From NCBI GenBank assembly GCA_964017195.1, contig OZ024887.1, positions 61,488,811-61,552,810 of the forward strand: a stretch of 64,000 bases of DNA, written 5' to 3'. This DNA comes from Siderastrea radians. Lineage: Eukaryota; Cnidaria; Anthozoa; Scleractinia; Rhizangiidae. The notes beneath the pieces are model-generated. The model was not told the DNA's origin, made no database searches, and saw nothing but the letters and a program-made list of their open reading frames with translations. The position numbers were made by a program, and so were the translations under genes. Below, piece after piece: positions 25,091-36,800 of this stretch (position 1 is its first letter; the number at the start of each line of letters is the position of its first letter).

Positions 25091-28000
25091 TTAAGTGTAA
25101 ATCCTCATTTTTCTGATGCCTTTGTAGTGACTGGTTTGGATTTTGTTTGGTTTGGTGGACACTGGTGGGACAATGCTTGACGTCAGAGCCTTGGGAATGG
25201 ATAGACAGGTGGATGGTTTACTGTAACTGCTGGACCGTGCGTCATCATAAAAATCTGACCAGGGCACAAGGTTGCCTATGCCTTGGTTGCATGTTTCTGC
25301 GAAGGTCGCGATCTCTTGACTTGTAAGAAAACGGTCCCATAAATTAAGCTGAGTCATCAGAATTCTTTTAGTCCATGTACCATATTTTGCAACATCAAGT
25401 AGACCGTCCTTTCGTACGGACGAAAATTGGTCATAAGTTCCATAGGCGGCTCTTTTCCCGTCAAGGTATATTGCCCAAGCAGAAGTCTTGCTTGACAGCA
25501 GGACACACATTTGGTGCCATTTTCTGTCCGTCAAAACGTCCACGATTTGTCTGCAAAAAGGGAGAGAACACCAAATTCGCGGAGGATCGACCACCTTTAC
25601 ACAATACATGGCAGACAAAAACATTCACGTGTCCTTCACGTGATTAAAAACTTGGCAGTCACACACTGGATTCAGGGTAGTGCCAGTGTATTTATTTACA
25701 ACACACTGTGGACAAATGTATTGACTTCCACTGGCAATAGGCCCTGCGATTAAATGTTTTCTATAAATTTGTGCGAACTTTGAAAGGACATACATATCGT
25801 GTGCAAACTTCGCAGGCTTGGAAAAAGTCAGAGAGAAGTGATATCTCTTTGTTTTTATGTGTTTTTTTTTTGTCTCGATTTTTGAGATATCAAAAAAAAT
25901 ATCAGGGTCTTTTCTCATTGGTACTAGTTCTCTTCTCTTTAACCTCCAGTCTTCGACCGATGAATTCTGAATGGAGAATATATGAATAAACGGTCTCGCA
26001 CAAATTGCTTCAAATTTTGATTAAAGTCTAATTTTTGGTGTAGAAAAAGTTGCATTGTCAGTATAATATAAGAAATTTGCTAAAACGTACCGCGGTTAGA
26101 TAAGCAGTTTTTCAATCACGAAATATTAAACTGAAATACGAAATTCGACGTTAGAAATTACAGTAAAACCCGCATGTAAGAACCTACATTTTTTGAAGTT
26201 TGGCAAAAAAGGTTCTTGTATTTTGGGGTAGTTATTGGCACTTTAGGCTATGTAGTCTCTTAATTATGTTTTTAATTTTTATGAAGGAGATATAGTTGTT
26301 GATTACCAGAAAAATAAATAAACTTGGATTTGGTCCTTAAACATACAGTATTTATTCACAACTGGATTATGATAAGCCTTGTAATATAAATTTGCAATCT
26401 CCAAGTCAAACTCCTTGGTTAAAACAACCTGCTTGATCTTGCGTGGCTTAACAGGGTCTTATATTTTGGGGTATTAAAATAGCAAATTTCTGCCAGCAGG
26501 TTCTTAAAGTGCCACTGAGACCAGAATTTTGGAATTCCATATTTTTACATTTTCGAACATAGTTTGTGGTTCTTAGTCACCATGCCAAATTTTAACTTAT
26601 TATGACAACTAGAAGTCGCTTTTTTCGGACGGTTTTTGTCGAGATTTTGCGGCCGCCATTACTGGCCCTTGTTCCGGAAGCTGGCTTGCGAATGAGCGGA
26701 AGTGACGTCAGAGGCTCACCTCAAACCTGGTGCCTTCACATGGTTACTTGCCACGGGAAAGTAAATTGTCCTCGAGGAAAGATTTCTTGCCAAGTGTTTG
26801 TCTACGACTTTGAAATCTTCCTTGCTGCAGCAGTAATGACAGGTAGTACTTGTGTTGTACAATGTCACAACAATAAATCCAACCACCGAGCTGGTATTTT
26901 CCTTCATTGAAGCCCTGCGAGCGGACCCGCAATGGAAAAAGGACAATGTTCTTACTCACACACAGTGCGAAATTCCACCCGAGAGGCATTTTGATCACTT
27001 CACGGACGAGTTTTTCCAGAAGGCTGTTCATGTCGCAAGATCCCAGAGGTCGATCATTCCATTGCCCATTCCAACTATATGGCAAAAAGGACCGAAAAAA
27101 AACATTATCTGCGCGAACAAGACGAAAGGTAACTTACCTAATCTTATAACGCAGTTGAAGTGATAGTTTGTTTCTTCTTTAACGCATCCACCATTGTGCA
27201 AAACTGATTTTCTTTTGTAAATAGTTTGAACCCAGGAGTCATATCATAATTCGGTAAATTGTGATCGTCCGGGTGAGTGTAGTCCTGAGAAGGACTGTTT
27301 GAGGTGACATTGACTGACGTTACGACAACCTGAGCGGAAGTCATCACTCTGGTGATGACTTCCGCTCAGGTTGTCGAAACGTCAGTCAATGTCACCTCAA
27401 ACAGTCCTTCTCAGGGCTACACTCACCCGGACGATCACAATTTACCGAATTATGATTTTCTTTTAACGTATTTTGAAATTTATTATCGTCGTGGAAAACC
27501 CTTTCAGTTCTGCCGTCTGCTAGCGCGAAGATCCTCGGCGAATGCAATCCTGACCGCCGTGATTAAGCTAATATAGTTTGTACTGCTTCATCTTTTCCTT
27601 TTTTAATTCCGCGTGTGTTAATTTCAGAGCAGTAATAGCTTAGAAGCATGGACATTTATTTTATAACATACCATCCTGAATGTGGAGAAACTTATCTCTC
27701 TTTATTCCCTCTCGGTGAACAGTCGATTGACATTTATTGTTTGGGCAGTAGCAAAACTTAGGTTAGACATTCCACCCCTAAACTCCCTGAGCATCTGAGA
27801 ATTTGTCAATGCTGCAGCTCAAATGAAGTTGAAAACAAAGTACACTTCCTCTTATCTTGCAATAGATATGATGCAATTAGAAAATCTTTAATGGACGATA
27901 GTATAAGTAAATATTCCGAGTTCGATTCTTAAAATTGTATTTCTCTTAAATAGCATTGACGCTTTCACTTGTAAAAAATTAGGTTACCTCATTTATGAAG

Positions 28001-30240
28001 CTTTTGCATTAAGAAATGGATCAATAGACACAGGAATTGTAAATTAATCGATTTTGCAACTTTTTGTCTTTCTCCTTTCTATGTGCAATGGCATTTGTGA
28101 TTGGAAATGCAAATAAAATGTTGTTGTTGTTCGAGATAAAGGCTTTGATAGATCGGATTGTCGGTGCGTGGAAATTGAAGTTGGGAAAAAATATCACACG
28201 CCACTATTAGCCTAAGGGTTTAACAATGTTATTTATTGTTACCTGTTATAGCAATCTTAGTAAATGAACTACTAAGAAAAATGATTAAATGTCAAGTTAT
28301 TATTTTTACGCAGCGAATAAGGCAAGCGAAAGCTTCGTTTCCTTGGCGGTCCGCATGTTGTTGTTGAGCCGCGGAAAATTTTCCTTGTGGCTTTTAATTT
28401 TGACTACAAATATTTAGATTCCGGTCACACAAGGCCTCCAGTTCTTGAATAAAAAAGGTTTTGATTTATTTCACTTCTTTCGGCTCAGAAAAAGAATTCT
28501 ATAAAAACTGTTTAAAATATTTAGCAGCGCCAAGCACCTGTGTTTCAATGTGTTGAGTGACCACTGTACTATGATAGACACGATAAGCTGCCTGCCAGCT
28601 GATTACAAGAATTACGGTTTTTCAAGACCAGACTATGCCAAGAATGGCCAAAAATTTCAATGCTTTTTTTTATAATATATGATGAACATAAACAACGGCA
28701 GACAAAGTATCGCTTCTTTTATTTTCTCCCACACCAACAGTAACATCGATCGACCCATGGTTGAGAATTCGCGAGCATCAAAGTCTAAAGTTTTCATAGC
28801 TGTTTTGTCTAAATTTCCACATCTAAAAGATCAATTCTTCGAATAGCCATGTCTATTTTGCTACAGGTTTACAGTGGATAAAAGTTACACAACCTATCTT
28901 GGAATGGACAACTTTATGATCGCTGGATAGCGGCTGAACAGCTGGCTGGATCGGCGCTGTCCAAGCTTTGAACAACTGAGATGAAGCGATAAATTTTATC
29001 CACCGGACAGCGACTTATCCGTTGAAAAAGAGTTATCCACTTTTTGAGCAACTGGGGCCTGAACTACAATCATTGTCTAAGCATACTTCGCTTATGTTTT
29101 GAACTCCCGCCAAATAACTCAAATAATATGGTGAGAAAAAAAACTTTAAACAGTTTGTTGACAAGATTATTAGTTGAAACCTGACATCAGTTCTTACATC
29201 GTACGGTAAGAAAAATTCTTCATTTGCCGAATGAAACGAATCCTCAGAGGCTTCGAAAGCTAAAGACTGTTCCGAATAGTAGAAATACTCTTCGGAGGTT
29301 TCGCAGTCGACGGTAGACAACTTCAGTCAAAACACAAGGAAACGCGACTGAGATGAGCCTCTGACGACACAAGCTATTAAATTGCGCAATCACCCAGGAA
29401 CACGTTTTCAGTAATGGCGGACACATTTTACGCGACTTTGGAGCTAAAAAATATTAGGATGGAAGGTTTGTTGTTCAGTTTTCTGGAGAAATATGAACAA
29501 AACGCGACATTCTGCGACAGAATTTGGCCGAAATAAATCTATGAATTTTCGTCCCAGTGGCACTTTAAGCCAATAGGTTCTTACACGCGGGCTTTTACTG
29601 CATTAACTTTAAACATTACACTTCAGAATGAAGTTTTAAAGTTCTAAAGTAACTCACCTTTTCTCGAAGCTAGAACCATAGACGAATTTCAAGATAAGCT
29701 GGCCATTATCGTTAGTTAACGCAATGCGCATTTGTGATTGAGGACCAGAAAGAATCTGTATGAGATTGATATATGGTGAGCCAGCAGCTCCTGGCTGTAG
29801 TAGTTCTTCGAGCCTCACCCACACGCAGATGCTAAGTTCTTTACCTATTGTGACACGCTTCCGTCCCATGTCCCGTACAGGCGCCTTGATGTCATATGAT
29901 GCTGAAATATGCAAACCATAGTTAGAACTTGACACTTCCTTTAGCGTGTCACTAGCGTAGTAAAATCTTTGATCGAGCGTTATTAACTACTTATTAACCG
30001 AGGGTTGCGTCTTGACGGGAAAATCTCAAACTGAGGCCTTGCTGTGTTGACCGAGCGATAGCGAGGTCAATACAGCAAGCCTGAAGTTTGAGATTTTCCC
30101 GTAAAGACTGAACGTTCGAGGTTTAGCATTTGCTTGGCCCAAGATGATCCAAGCGGAAGTGGTTACTTCACATCCGGTTATGTACGCGCATTCAAATTCG
30201 CCTTGCATCAATGGAGATCTGCTTAGTCTCGTTCCCAAGC
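25091..30240 (-). CDS. Exons 15-17: pentraxin/LamG-like domain and basic C-terminus
   Basis: Exons 30240-30172, 29901-29658 and 25550-25091. The fold is a pentraxin/LamG jelly roll: [10 protein letters not shown] early, then KWHQMCV (the H-x2-C of pentraxins), WAIYLDGK, and [13 protein letters not shown] with GNLVPWSDF at the end. The calcium ligands of classic pentraxins are not evident, so ligand binding may differ. A Ser/Pro-rich tail ends in a basic stretch and a TAA at 25093-25091. An AATAAA signal (minus strand) lies at 24929-24924. The 4.1 kb intron before the last exon is almost wholly filled by a TIR transposon (26161-29600); the same intron in the paralogue is 1.3 kb. Confidence 0.82.
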
Positions 30241-30787
30241 CTGCAAAATTATTAAGCGAATTTAACTACAGAGCTCGAGTATTCCGTCAAAAAATGCCTT
30301 TATTTTGCTAAGACGTGAGCATAACTGTAACAAGTATTGAAATCGAAATCAAAGCTGAATTTTTCTTTGTGGTTTCAACTTGAGAGGATGAAATCTTATC
30401 GGCATGTCCAAGAATCCAAGCAAAAGTCATGACCATTGTTTACTGAGGTTAAATAACGCAGGATAGATGTTATAAAGTCGATAGCTGGTTTTCTCTCTGT
30501 GTTCTTACTTTTTTGTTCCTTTGCAAAAGCTTCAATTTCTTGTCCGCTGTCTCTAGGCTCCGGTTGGGCACCAACTCAGGCAATTGCAAAATTTAACTCC
30601 ACAACTTGAAATTCTAACTCGTCGGGGTTACAAAATTTGCTCTTAGAGTGTTCATCGTCACTCATACTTATATTTTAGATCTGTGACATTTGTATTTCTT
30701 ATTTTAGATTTTAATACTTTTTATTTTATGGAGGACCTTTCTGAAAACCACGTATTTACGTGACGGGCGCTTCCTCTTTAAAGATTG

Positions 30788-30842
<55 letters not shown>

Positions 30843-33800
30843 CTTTGTAGCTGTTGCAGTTTTGATAAAAAGACAATGGTTTTGAATTATCTCTTGTTCT
30901 CTTTTTTGTAGGGCATTTACGGGAGAATCCCGCTCTTAAAATAGCCAATCACAGCGCGCGTTACATTGGCTACATTAACACCAGTCATATAATAATTAAC
31001 AATATTTTCCATTTGGCCGTGCGTGTGTGCTCTGATAACGCATAAATGACGTCAAAACCTGGTAGGAACCAAGAAGTACGAGTAGCGTGACTGTTGTTTT
31101 GACCAACTGGAATCTATTAGCTTTCTCATTTTTTTTTTTGTATATTGGTTCTCCCGGGGACGTAGGGATGATTTGCGCGCGCAGATATTTGCAGCTTATT
31201 ACGTCATTCGCGCGTCTTTTAAAACTCCCGGTCTCTGTCTATTGTACTGTATTAGATTTTAGCTTTTGATTTCGTGTATTTTTGCTGCTCATTTCTCTAT
31301 ATTTTACTAGCTGAAGTGATTTTTTCTAAATCGTTTGGCGGGTAAAGGGCTTGAAAACCCATGAACAATGATATTCTCGCTTCTCTAAAGTAATGGTTCA
31401 AGTCATTGAAGTCCAAGCCGATTGAATCTTAACAGAAAAACTGAAAAGGGCTTATGGGCAAAATTTGACCTCAGGGAGATTCTCTCAGCAACACCGCAAT
31501 TAAGACGGAGACGCTACTTTGACATCAAAAAGTACCTTACATTGACATTTTCACTACGAACGTTATCCTTTCGATAAATAAAAGGTGCATTAGGACACTC
31601 GAACTGACAAATTTTTCACTTGAAGTAAACTTAAGTGCTAGCTCAGCATTAACTCACCTTTATTTTACTGTCTTCATAAAGGACATTCTTTAATTCATAT
31701 CTTTTGCCGAATGTAATAAAAGCAAATATCCTTACCAACGCACTCCTTGTTCTTGTTCATTGTTGATTCTGCTGGGCACTCATTAACACATGTTGGCTTA
31801 ATACCAAGCATTTTGACAACGCGACACTTGTGACACTTTGAAGCATCGTGGGCTGCTTGACAACCTAAAACATCGAATAAAAAACGAACTTAGAAGTGAT
31901 CCAGGTACAAAGTTGTTAGATTATAACATGAAAGATTTCGAGTGGACTTGTGTACCCATATGTCGCATTTATCTTAACACGCCTTGTACGAACTGGTGTG
32001 ACGTGGAGGCTTGAATCTTGATCAATTTAAGTGAATGGCAAAGATGAAACATTCGTTAAGATATCGATTATTAAATATGTTTATTTGAAATGTATTGTTT
32101 GGCTTTTTCCTTTGTTGTTTGGTGCTTGTTTTAAATTGAAGTCAGTTAATCTGAAGACAGTTAGCAATAAAATTGTGAAATAGATGCAGCAGCGAAGCTT
32201 CAAAGCCATCTTAACTCCATTTGCTCAACGTCCACCATCCAGGACCGTCGGTTTTAAACTTGAAGATGAAGTATTTCCTAAATTTTATTGTTATTCCTTT
32301 CGATACGTAATAATAATAATCGTTATAGCTATTTTGTCACCCCATTTTACTTTCTGTAATCTATTGTACTTTTCTTTTTTTCTGTCCTGCTACGTTGTGT
32401 CATACTGTGTTGTGCTGCGTTGTGTAGTATGTGGCCGCCTTAAGATGGGTTGTGTCGTGCTTTGCTTTGCTTTGCGGTAATGTAATGTAATGTAATGCAA
32501 TGCAATGTAATGTAATGTAATGTAATGTAAGTAAGGGTCAGACAATGAACGCGAGTGTTCTATGGGATATAGTGTCCCGAGCAAAGATAGAATGCCACGA
32601 GGCCTGCGGCCTCGTGGCATTCTATCTTGCGAGGGACGCTATATCCCATAGGACACGAGCGTTCATTGTCTAACCGTCTTAGAACATGGTCACACCCACG
32701 AAGAATTTCGTTTTTGCGTGCAGATTGTATTTTTGCATTTTAATTTTTTAGTTCTCACCTTGAAATCACGTTGCTATTTTGTTTACGATATTTTCGCTAT
32801 TGTATGCATGCCTTTGAGGTGCAATGTTTTAGAGTGCTTCACCGCGTGGTTTATCGCAGTTGGTGCGTAAACAGCCATGAGCCAATACACGGAAATTTGG
32901 AACTCGAGGTAGTGATCGCCGCTAAAAATTTTCCAGATTTGCACTGGTGAAAACAGTCTTCAAGGCGCTACAACCACCGACACCAGCAGGTGGGGAACCC
33001 GCAGGAAACGCCAAGAGGCCAAATTAAGTCAAGTTCAAGTACAACACTCGTAGTCTGGCAAACGCGGAGAAACAAGTCTGTCCATAGTTACTCGAGGGAC
33101 TGGTTATGAAACCTTACAAGTTTCAAAGGCCAGAACAAAGGTGCTGCAATTTATGTTGAAAGTTCTACCACCCTGCACAATCTTTTGTTTTACGTTCGCA
33201 CACTATGGCTGAATAACTTAACAGTGACATTTTTATTGGTTCGTTGCTCATACAAAATTCAAACCTATTGTTGTTTGTGCAGGGTCAAGGCTAAAAACAG
33301 TAACAAAAACATAAGACAAAAGACTTTGCTGAGCTTCATAACCAGATTCTTTTATTAACTATGGTCTGTCCTTCTGTTTCAATTAAGGTCTGAACAGTTC
33401 GTATTTCATGTAAAGTAATGGTTTTTCTTTCGATTTGTTTTTTGCTATGCTATTATACCGTAAGATTGCATTTTTTGGTTAAAACGCAAAAAAAAAGTAA
33501 TGAGTGTTTCTTGCCGTTGTAACTGTTGATTATGTCGATTTAGTTATAAATATTCACAGAGAATTTGTGCATGCATTAGTAGTTTCTACTTAGTCATTAG
33601 TATGCTCTACATAGAGCATACTAATGAGGCTTCCAAACAAAGGAAAACAATGCCTCATTAGTATGCTCTATATAGAACCACTAATGAATGCAGAAATTCT
33701 CTGTAATTTTACCCTGCAATTTCCCTGTGCTTCAAAGCCCCCGCCACTTTACATAATTCAAGACAGTTTAATTAGTGAGGGTTAGACAATAAACGCGAGT

Positions 33801-36800
33801 GTTCTATGGGATATAGTGTCCCGAGCAAAGAAAGAATGCCACGAGGCCTCAGGCCGAGTGGCATTCTATCTTGCGAGGGACGCTATATCCCATAGGACAC
33901 GAGCGTTCATTGTCTAACCGTCTTAGAACATGGTCACACCCACGAAGAATTTCGTTTTTGCGTACAGATTGTATTTTCGCATTTTATTTTATATTTTTTT
34001 TTGGTGATTTTTTTTTTAATTTGCAATCACACTACAACAATGACAACTACAACAACAAAATACAAAAAGAGGAAAAAAAAAAAAAGGAAAGCAAACAAGA
34101 AAAAAAAATTAGTGCCGACCTGCAAGATTTACGCTACAAAATTAATTATACAACTTATAATACAACGGAGAATGACCTACTTACACAACATTACGTACCT
34201 TAGTTTTCTTATCATAATATTGCCTACAAATCTTACATTGCAGTGTGTTGACTTACTATTTTTATAGTGGTTTTGCCTGGTGTCACTTACAATGTTTCAT
34301 TCTAGTATTAACACAATAGTGCTTACAATAATATTTCTTATGGAAAAAAAATAATAAAGAGAAGGTACAAAGGGAGAAGCATAAGAGAATGTCTGTTGAC
34401 AAAGTATCAAAAAGGAGAGATCGGTTTTAACTTGAAATCTCAATTTTCCATTGAATTTTTAATTTATTTATAAATTGAGAACATTCAGGATTTATCTCAC
34501 CCCTTTTACAACTATATATGTACTTTTTAATTAACAAGACGAGTAGATCTAGTTGGCGTCTAAGGTTGCCGTTTATAGAAGGAGAGGGGTAATTCTGAAA
34601 TAGAAATTGCTCAGTTGACAAATTTATAAACGTTCTATTGATTGCGTTGAACCACGATAAAATTTCCTGATAAAATTTAACATTAATAGGACATTCTAAA
34701 AAGGTGTGTTCCAATGAGTCAGAATTTTTACACTGAGCACAAATGTCATCACTTCTGATTTTGAATCTCTTGAGTTCTCTATTAGTTACTATTAGTTACT
34801 ATTAGTTTAAGATTCTATGAAGAAATCTAAAGCCAAATTCTCTTAACTTGTTGTCCGCGGTCGTTTGGTAGATTGTGTTAAATATCTGTTTCCAACCATG
34901 AGCAAAATTGGGAAAAAGTCTGGTCCAACTTTTCACAGCGGTAGGTTCTTTCATATTGTTTTCCTGAAATAAATTGTAATAGTCTTTGCACCTCAGTTTG
35001 GTTAAATAGAGTGCTTTATTTTCGGACAGATAGAATACGTCCCTTTCATTAAGTATATTCCTATGGGTTACGGCAGTTTCCTGAGCATTTTTCTTCAAGT
35101 AACTTGGGATCGCAGCAATAAGTTGAAAATATTGAAAGAAGTTCAGGTGTACATTATATTTGCGTTGTACATTTTCAAGAGACAGAAACTTGCCGTTATT
35201 ATCAAGTAAATCATGTACAAAACAGATTCCTTGTTCAGACAGATGTGCCCAAAATATAGACTTATTCTCTATTGTAATTTCTTTATTGTTCCAAAGAATG
35301 AATTCGCTTTTATAAATGTCAGGATGACCAGCACGCAACTCCTTAAAATAATCTAACATTTCCCTATAATAAAGAGGTAAGTTTTCATCTAGCTTTTTAG
35401 AATCATAATTGCATTTAAGTAGGAAGGATAATCCTCCATACCTGTTAAAGAAGTCATTTGGAATTGCCTGCCAGGATTCATTATTTGTACAGTTTAAGAG
35501 CCTGCTTAGCCAGCTCAAGCGCAATGATTTTATCACTGTGTGAAAGTTTGGAAAATTCAGTCCACCGTGGGAGAGAGATTGATATAAAACTGATCGTTTT
35601 ACTTTATCTTTTTTGTTTTTCCACAAGAATTTCAATATTTTTGCTTGCACTGTCTTAATAACCATTTCAGGAACACAAAGCATAGAGGCCGCATAAACTA
35701 ATTTTGATATGCCTAGGGTCTTAACTAACATTGTGCGACTAAATAGAGTTAAGTCTCTCGTTTGCCACATATTCAGCTTAGTGTCCATCTTGTAAATTTT
35801 GACAAAAAAGTTCAAATTATTGTTCTTATCGCGATCGTATGATAAATTTACTCCTAGTGATTTGACTGGTTCATGATAAAATTCAAAGCCGAAGGGTTTG
35901 GTTTTATTGTTTTTAGCTGAGCCAATCCACATTGCTTTTGTTTTCTTATTTAATTGAAGGCCAGAGATAGCATTAAACTCACTTATAACCTTCATATTTT
36001 CTTTAAGTGCGTCTACATCCTTACAGATGAGAGTTGTATCGTCCGCAAATTGACTAATTTTAGCTTCTACTGATTGCGGAAGTTTAATTCCTCGGCAACC
36101 TGTTGACTGTCTGATCTTTTGGGCTAGGATTTCTACGCCTAAGACGAATAACAAAGGACTCAGTGGACAACCTTGCCGAACGCCTCTTAAAACTTTAAAA
36201 TAATTGGTCATGTAACCTCCGTTTATAACCGCGCTTTCTACGTCGCTATAGAGTATGGAGACCCATTTTCTAATAACCTGTCCAAAGTTGAAGTGTTTAA
36301 GCACGTTTTGTATAAAGGGCCATTCTATTGTATCAAAAGCTTTTTCAAAGTCAATAAATAGCAGGATTCCTGGTATTTTTTTAACATCCGTATATTCCAG
36401 TAAGTCATTTAACAATCTCACATTTTGCCCAATAAATCTTTCCCTTGATAAAACCTGTTTCGCATTTTAATTTTTTAGTTCTCACCTTAGCTTGAAATCA
36501 CGTTCCTATTTTGTTTACGATATTTTCGCTATTGTACACACGCCTTTGAGTTGCAATGTTTTATTGAGAGTGCTTCAGCGCGCGGCTTATCGCAGTTGAT
36601 GCGTAAACAGCCATGAGCCAATACACGGAAATCGAGGAACTCGAAGTAGTGATTTCACACAAGATTTACTAGGTTAACACTGGTGAAAGCAGTCTTCGAC
36701 GCGCTACAACCACCGGCACCAGCAAGTGGGGAACCCGCAGGGAAAGCCAAGAGACCAAAGACAAGTTCAAGTACAACACTCGTAGTCTGGCCAACGCGGA

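Larger units (their letters stand above)
26161..29600 (+). mobile_element. TIR DNA transposon with THAP-domain remnant, inside the last intron of the MACPF gene
   Basis: The left end CAGTAAAACCCGCATGTAAG and the right end (inverse CAGTAAAAGCCCGCGTGTAA) form ~26 bp TIRs. Inside, the plus strand carries a decayed THAP zinc-finger coding segment (about 26843-27130), the hallmark of P-element-like and related transposases. A foldback MITE (27243-27456), a LINE remnant (about 27690-28135) and two dispersed repeats have inserted since. The target duplication is unclear (ATTA may be shared). The paralogue's intron lacks this element. Confidence 0.65.

Noticed and set aside
25375..25989. Plus-strand frames opposite the last MACPF exon
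   Set aside because: They are antisense shadows of the pentraxin exon and its upstream intron.
29033..29320. Acidic minus-strand frame ([25 protein letters not shown]) as an exon
   Set aside because: It sits inside the THAP transposon near its right end; it may be a remnant of an element gene, but I could not link it to another exon.
30026..30171. Extension of pentraxin exon 15 through the open frame to 30026
   Set aside because: The extension enters a foldback MITE and no donor there has the phase needed for the exon at 29901.
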